A stretch of 9,257 nucleotides of DNA from an uncultured Collinsella sp. (GTDB lineage: Bacteria > Actinomycetota > Coriobacteriia > Coriobacteriales > Coriobacteriaceae). Shown here one piece after another: positions 6,992-9,257 of this stretch. The notes under the pieces were generated by a model. It was not told the DNA's origin, made no database searches, and was given only the letters and a program-made list of their open reading frames with translations. Location of the stretch: assembly GCA_900553215.1 (NCBI GenBank), contig USCJ01000047.1, positions 1-9,257 on the forward strand. Reading direction: 5' to 3'. How positions within the stretch are numbered: position 1 is the stretch's first letter; each line of letters starts with the position of its first letter. The position numbers were made by a program, and so were the translations under genes.

Positions 6992-7022
6992 GGCGCCTTC
7001 GCTTATGCGGGGGCGCCTTTTT
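6992..7022 (+). terminator. Rho-independent terminator of luxS
   Basis: GGCGCCTTCGC (6992-7002) pairs with GCGGGGGCGCC (7007-7017), with two T-G pairs, around a TTAT loop, followed by five T (7018-7022). It lies 30 nt after the luxS stop. Confidence 0.9.
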
Positions 7023-7042
7023 GTTGAGTGGTCGGGATGGCG

Positions 7043-7071
7043 TTCAAAATCGCTTATGTTTGTTCTAGAAT
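7043..7071 (+). promoter_or_regulatory. promoter of the DUF4867 gene
   Basis: TTCAAA (7043-7048) and TAGAAT (7066-7071) are separated by 17 nt, the optimal spacing, between the luxS terminator and the next start codon. TGTTCGT (7071-7077) and ACGAACA (7090-7096) form a 7-bp inverted repeat in the leader whose right arm touches the Shine-Dalgarno AGGAG (7096-7100). It could be an operator or a hairpin affecting translation. Confidence 0.6.
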
Positions 7072-7105
7072 GTTCGTACTGTCACATAAACGAACAGGAG
7101 TGAAC

Positions 7106-7750
7106 ATGCATATCTACTCTGTCAACGATCCCGAGTTCAAATCCTATGGCAGCGTTTGGGATAACGTTTCGTCCGAGCTCACGTCGCCCGTACTCGAGGC
7201 GCTCTCTGCCACGCCCATCCCCGAGGGCAGCAAGTACGTAGCGAGCGCGCCGGAGCTCGAGGGCGTCAAGGATGCCGACAAATTGGGCTTTCTCATGTTT
7301 GGCGGTCGTCCCTTCCAGCTCGGCTGGTGCAACGGCCACAACACACGCCTCAACTGCCTGGAGTATCACCGCGCCAGCGAGTTTAACCTGGGTGCCCGCG
7401 ATTTTATCCTGCTCGTGGCGCATCGCTGGGAGATCGAGGACGGCAAGCTCGACACCGCATGTGTCAAGGCGTTCCGCGTGCCGGCGGGTACGGTCATCGA
7501 GGTCTTCAACACCACGCTCCACTACACGCCCTGCATGGTCGACGACGGCGGTTTCCAGGTGATGGTCGCGCTTCCCGCCGGCACCAACGGGCCGCGCCCC
7601 GAGGCTGCAGCCGACATGCCTGCCGCCGGTGACAGCTACTGCTACTGGAAGGCCGACAAGTGGGTCTTCTGCCACGCCGACAGCCCCAAGGCAGCCGAAG
7701 GCGGCTACGTAGGCCTCATCGGCAAAAACCTCGACATCAACGTGGACTAG
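7106..7750 (+). CDS. DUF4867 family protein, cupin-like
   Basis: The 214-residue soluble protein has no signal peptide or membrane segment. I recognise it as the uncharacterised DUF4867 family from MHIYSVNDPEFKSYG at the N-terminus and from LGWCNGHNTRLNCLEYH in the middle (72-88). The beta-rich pattern with GHN...LEYHRASEF (His78, Glu86, His88) and a later TTLHYTPC (His139) resembles the metal-binding histidines and glutamate of cupin-fold enzymes, so a sugar-binding or isomerase-like role is possible, but the function is unknown. The start at ATG 7106 follows AGGAG with 5 nt spacing; upstream in-frame ATGs at 7028 and 7037 lie before or within the promoter and are unlikely. The gene has its own promoter. 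Its last 56 bp are duplicated at 9118-9173 beyond the neighbouring ATPase gene, so this 3' end may be a recombination product. Confidence 0.8.
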   Translation: MHIYSVNDPEFKSYGSVWDNVSSELTSPVLEALSATPIPEGSKYVASAPELEGVKDADKLGFLMFGGRPFQLGWCNGHNTRLNCLEYHRASEFNLGARDFILLVAHRWEIEDGKLDTACVKAFRVPAGTVIEVFNTTLHYTPCMVDDGGFQVMVALPAGTNGPRPEAAADMPAAGDSYCYWKADKWVFCHADSPKAAEGGYVGLIGKNLDINVD

Positions 7751-7758
7751 AATCTTCC

Positions 7759-7815
7759 GTCTCGATCTGTAACATCTAGCGGGCTAAATCGTTACTACCT
7801 GTTACAGATTGAGAC
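7759..7815. repeat. intergenic inverted-repeat unit 1
   Basis: GTCTCGATCTGTAACA (7759-7774) and TGTTACAGATTGAGAC (7800-7815) are 16-bp arms that pair with one G-T wobble, separated by 25 nt. It lies 8 nt after the DUF4867 stop. No T-run follows, so a pure terminator role is doubtful. A second unit with nearly the same arms starts 80 bp later. Confidence 0.85.
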
Positions 7816-7838
7816 ATACCGTAGAAGGCCGCCCGAAA

Positions 7839-7895
7839 ATCTCGATTTGTAACACCAAACCCGATTTTGACGGCCTAGCTGTTACAGATCGAGAT
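7839..7895. repeat. intergenic inverted-repeat unit 2
   Basis: ATCTCGATTTGTAACA (7839-7854) and TGTTACAGATCGAGAT (7880-7895) are 16-bp arms with one wobble and again exactly 25 nt between them. The arms match unit 1 except at the outermost base and the wobble position. The loops differ in direct orientation; flipping unit 2 gives a faint match (CTAG near the start and AAATCG in the middle), so the units may be inverted copies. Confidence 0.85.
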
Positions 7896-7909
7896 AAAAC
7901 GGGCCCAAA

Positions 7910-7942
7910 CCACCACAAAGGTGCCTGTCCCCATTGTGGTGG
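7910..7942. repeat. REP-like palindrome, copy 1
   Basis: CCACCACAAAGG (7910-7921) and CCATTGTGGTGG (7931-7942) pair over 12 bp with one mismatch around the loop TGCCTGTCC. The same core recurs at 9181-9225. On the minus strand it begins 4 nt after the ATPase stop codon and is followed by TTTGGGCCCGTTTT, so it may also terminate that transcript. Confidence 0.85.
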
Positions 7943-7946
7943 CTGC

Positions 7947-9053
7947 CTAGAACTGGCTGCGAAGGTAGTCAGCCATATATGGAACGGCGAAGCGCACGTA
8001 GCCGCGGCGAGCCTGTTCGATCACGCCGGCGTCAATAAGGCGCCGGCGATACTTTTGCGCATAGTCGGGCGTGACCGACATTCGCTCGGCAATATCGGAG
8101 ATGCGCGACGCGCCGTCTTTGTCGTCGGTCATCGCAGCGAGAAACGCGACGTCTTGATCAGATAGCGCGGCAAGCGTCGTTTCACAAACATCATTTTCGA
8201 AATCGACCTTGGACGCTTCGATGGCTCCGTCGATTTGCTCTTGTGCTACGCGCTCTCCGACCTTGCAGCGAGTGGCGATGTTATAGCCAATAAGTTGCAG
8301 CATATAGGGCGAACCTTGGGTCGCGTGAGCGGCGCGGAGGCGAAGGTCGCTTGGAATATCAAGGCCGAGCTCCTCAAAAGCCCGCTGATAATAGGCGTCG
8401 ACATCTCCGACTGAAAGCGGATCGAGCGTGACCTTGCGAGCGCGGTTGAGAAATGTCAGCACGCGGTCATTGAGTGTTGCGCAGACGGCTCCCGGAAGGC
8501 CCGCCATGACGAGCGCGACGTTGAGTCGTTCGCCGACCAGCTCTTGATAGGCGGTGACGAGCTGCCTAATCTCGGGTGAATTTGCCTGGAGCTCATCGAT
8601 AAGGATGAGGATGCCATGGCCCTGCTCGGTCAGTTTGCGCGCAAGCTGCGTGAGTTTAAACTGAAAGCTCTTGGTCTCCTGCACGTCTCGTGTGAACTCA
8701 AGACCGGCTGAGAAGCCGAAGACGCTCAGGCTGCCGCTCGTGAGTTTAGGAAGATGGCGTTTGTTAGCATAGGGCTCGCCTGCCTCTTGGATTTTTTCAA
8801 CAATGCGCTCGAGCATATCCTCGGAGGCCACGGTGGGCGTGGCGACAACGAAGCCGAGCTTACGAGCGCGATCGGCAAGTTCCCACAGAAGAACCGTCTT
8901 GCCGCTGCCTCGCTGTCCAAGCATGAGCATGGCTCGGTCGCGATTGCCCGGTTCCTGCTCAAGGCCGGAGATGAATGTCGAAATTACATTTCCGCGCCCC
9001 ACCAGATAGGACGGGCGATTTCCAAATGAGGGGGAGAAGATGGGTTCAGTCAT
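7947..9053 (-). CDS. AAA/STAND-like ATPase with C-terminal winged helix
   Basis: The 368-residue protein has a P-loop ATPase core and a DNA-binding-like tail, resembling the Orc1/Cdc6-like or MNS-type ATP-binding proteins common as accessory genes in actinobacteria. An N-terminal FGNRPSYLVGR box (10-20) precedes Walker A GQRGSGKT (46-53). Walker B is ILILIDELQ (148-156; Asp153, Glu154), a sensor-1-like strand is VALVMAGLP (179-187), and the lid helices include QGSPYMLQLIG (246-256). Residues about 295-368 look like a winged helix (ISDIAERMSVTPDYAQKYRRRLIDAGVI read in parts). The start at ATG 9053 follows AGGAG with 4 nt spacing. No partner gene such as a nuclease, toxin or integrase is adjacent. 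Catalytic motifs are intact, but the substrate and role are unknown. The gene is bracketed by duplicated DNA, which suggests it was acquired. Confidence 0.85.
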   Translation of the reverse strand: MTEPIFSPSFGNRPSYLVGRGNVISTFISGLEQEPGNRDRAMLMLGQRGSGKTVLLWELADRARKLGFVVATPTVASEDMLERIVEKIQEAGEPYANKRHLPKLTSGSLSVFGFSAGLEFTRDVQETKSFQFKLTQLARKLTEQGHGILILIDELQANSPEIRQLVTAYQELVGERLNVALVMAGLPGAVCATLNDRVLTFLNRARKVTLDPLSVGDVDAYYQRAFEELGLDIPSDLRLRAAHATQGSPYMLQLIGYNIATRCKVGERVAQEQIDGAIEASKVDFENDVCETTLAALSDQDVAFLAAMTDDKDGASRISDIAERMSVTPDYAQKYRRRLIDAGVIEQARRGYVRFAVPYMADYLRSQF

Positions 9054-9105
9054 AAGTCTCCTTTCCTTTTTTTCCTATTTTTTCCTTTCTTTCCTATTCA
9101 GTCAA
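9054..9105 (-). promoter_or_regulatory. ATPase promoter and purine-rich leader
   Basis: On the minus strand TTGACT (9105-9100) is a good -35, and AAAAAT (9082-9077) lies 17 nt downstream as a weak -10. The leader to the start codon is almost pure A/G, with repeated AGGAAA blocks and a 9-bp direct repeat (TTTCCTATT on the plus strand at 9071-9079 and 9090-9098). The last block, AGGAG (9062-9058), is the ribosome-binding site. Confidence 0.55.
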
Positions 9106-9117
9106 ATGGTCTGTCAC

Positions 9118-9173
9118 CCGAAGGCGGCTACGTGGGCCTCGTCGGCAAGAACCTCGACATCACCTGCGACTAG
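9118..9173 (+). pseudogene. duplicated 3' end of the DUF4867 gene
   Basis: These 56 bp align without gaps to the end of the intact DUF4867 gene (7695-7750), with 49 of 56 positions identical by eye, and include a matching in-frame TAG. It encodes EGGYVGLVGKNLDITCD against EGGYVGLIGKNLDINVD in the full gene. Several differences are at third codon positions, so the fragment comes from a diverged coding copy rather than from a fresh duplication. Nothing of the gene remains upstream; the ATPase promoter begins 12 bp away. Confidence 0.85.
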
Positions 9174-9180
9174 GGGCTTT

Positions 9181-9225
9181 CCCCAACCACCACAAAGGTG
9201 CCTGTCCCCTTTGTGGTGGTTGGGG
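9181..9225. repeat. REP-like palindrome, copy 2
   Basis: CCCCAACCACCACAAAGG (9181-9198) and its exact complement (9208-9225) form a perfect 18-bp stem around the loop TGCCTGTCC, the same loop as in copy 1. It follows the DUF4867 tail fragment by 7 nt. The remaining 32 bases of the window show nothing recognisable. Confidence 0.9.
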
Positions 9226-9257
9226 CTGGCGGGTATCAAGAAGTGTCAGGCGGGGCG

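Noticed and set aside
7061..7077. TGTTCTAGAATGTTCG as a possible LexA/SOS box
   Set aside because: An actinobacterial SOS box needs GAAC-4-GTTC symmetry; here the GTTC elements are direct repeats.
7759..7942. CRISPR array
   Set aside because: There are only two repeat units, each an internal inverted repeat with non-spacer-like organisation, and no cas genes.
7809..8165. Plus-strand open frame (118 codons) running from the repeats into the ATPase gene
   Set aside because: It begins in repeat DNA and is antisense to the ATPase 3' end; no motif or ribosome-binding site.

Overview
The window looks like chromosomal DNA of a gut actinobacterium of the Coriobacteriia, most likely Collinsella. This is inferred from the high-GC codon use, the mix of PTS sugar uptake with luxS, and short intergenic palindromes built around GGTGCCTGTCCCC that I associate with that group. 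No marker gene here fixes the species.

Left part (29-6011): a divergent sugar-utilisation locus. An RpiR/MurR-type regulator (minus strand, TTG start) faces a four-gene plus-strand operon: a GH1 beta-glycosidase, a ChbG/YdjC-type carbohydrate deacetylase (ATGA overlap with the first gene), a second GH1 enzyme with a 6-phosphosugar pocket, and a PTS EIIBC of the glucose/glucoside family without its own EIIA. The divergent gap (884-1072) holds a palindrome, GTTTCA-5-TGAAAC, that is a natural candidate operator. The logic is uptake and phosphorylation of a beta-linked, probably N-acetylated, disaccharide or short oligosaccharide, deacetylation, then hydrolysis. The two GH1 enzymes appear to have different specificities: one has the plain glycoside motif (NFEW), the other the Ser/Lys/Tyr phosphate-binding signature.

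Middle part (6012-7750): after a weak hairpin comes a degraded minus-strand piece of an IS21-type helper ATPase (istB) containing a perfect 15-bp inverted repeat. A terminator and an extended -10 promoter then lead into luxS (S-ribosylhomocysteine lyase), which ends at a strong Rho-independent terminator. A monocistronic DUF4867-family gene follows with its own good promoter.

Right part (7751-9257): accessory DNA. Two 57-bp inverted-repeat units (16-bp arms, both with 25-nt loops) lie behind the DUF4867 gene, followed by a CCACCACAAAGG palindrome, a minus-strand AAA/STAND-like ATPase with a C-terminal winged helix, and then a second, diverged copy of only the last 56 bp of the DUF4867 gene followed by another CCACCACAAAGG palindrome. 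The ATPase module is thus bracketed by direct copies of 'gene tail plus palindrome', a footprint of insertion or recombination at the 3' end of the DUF4867 gene. This is the most unusual structure in the window.
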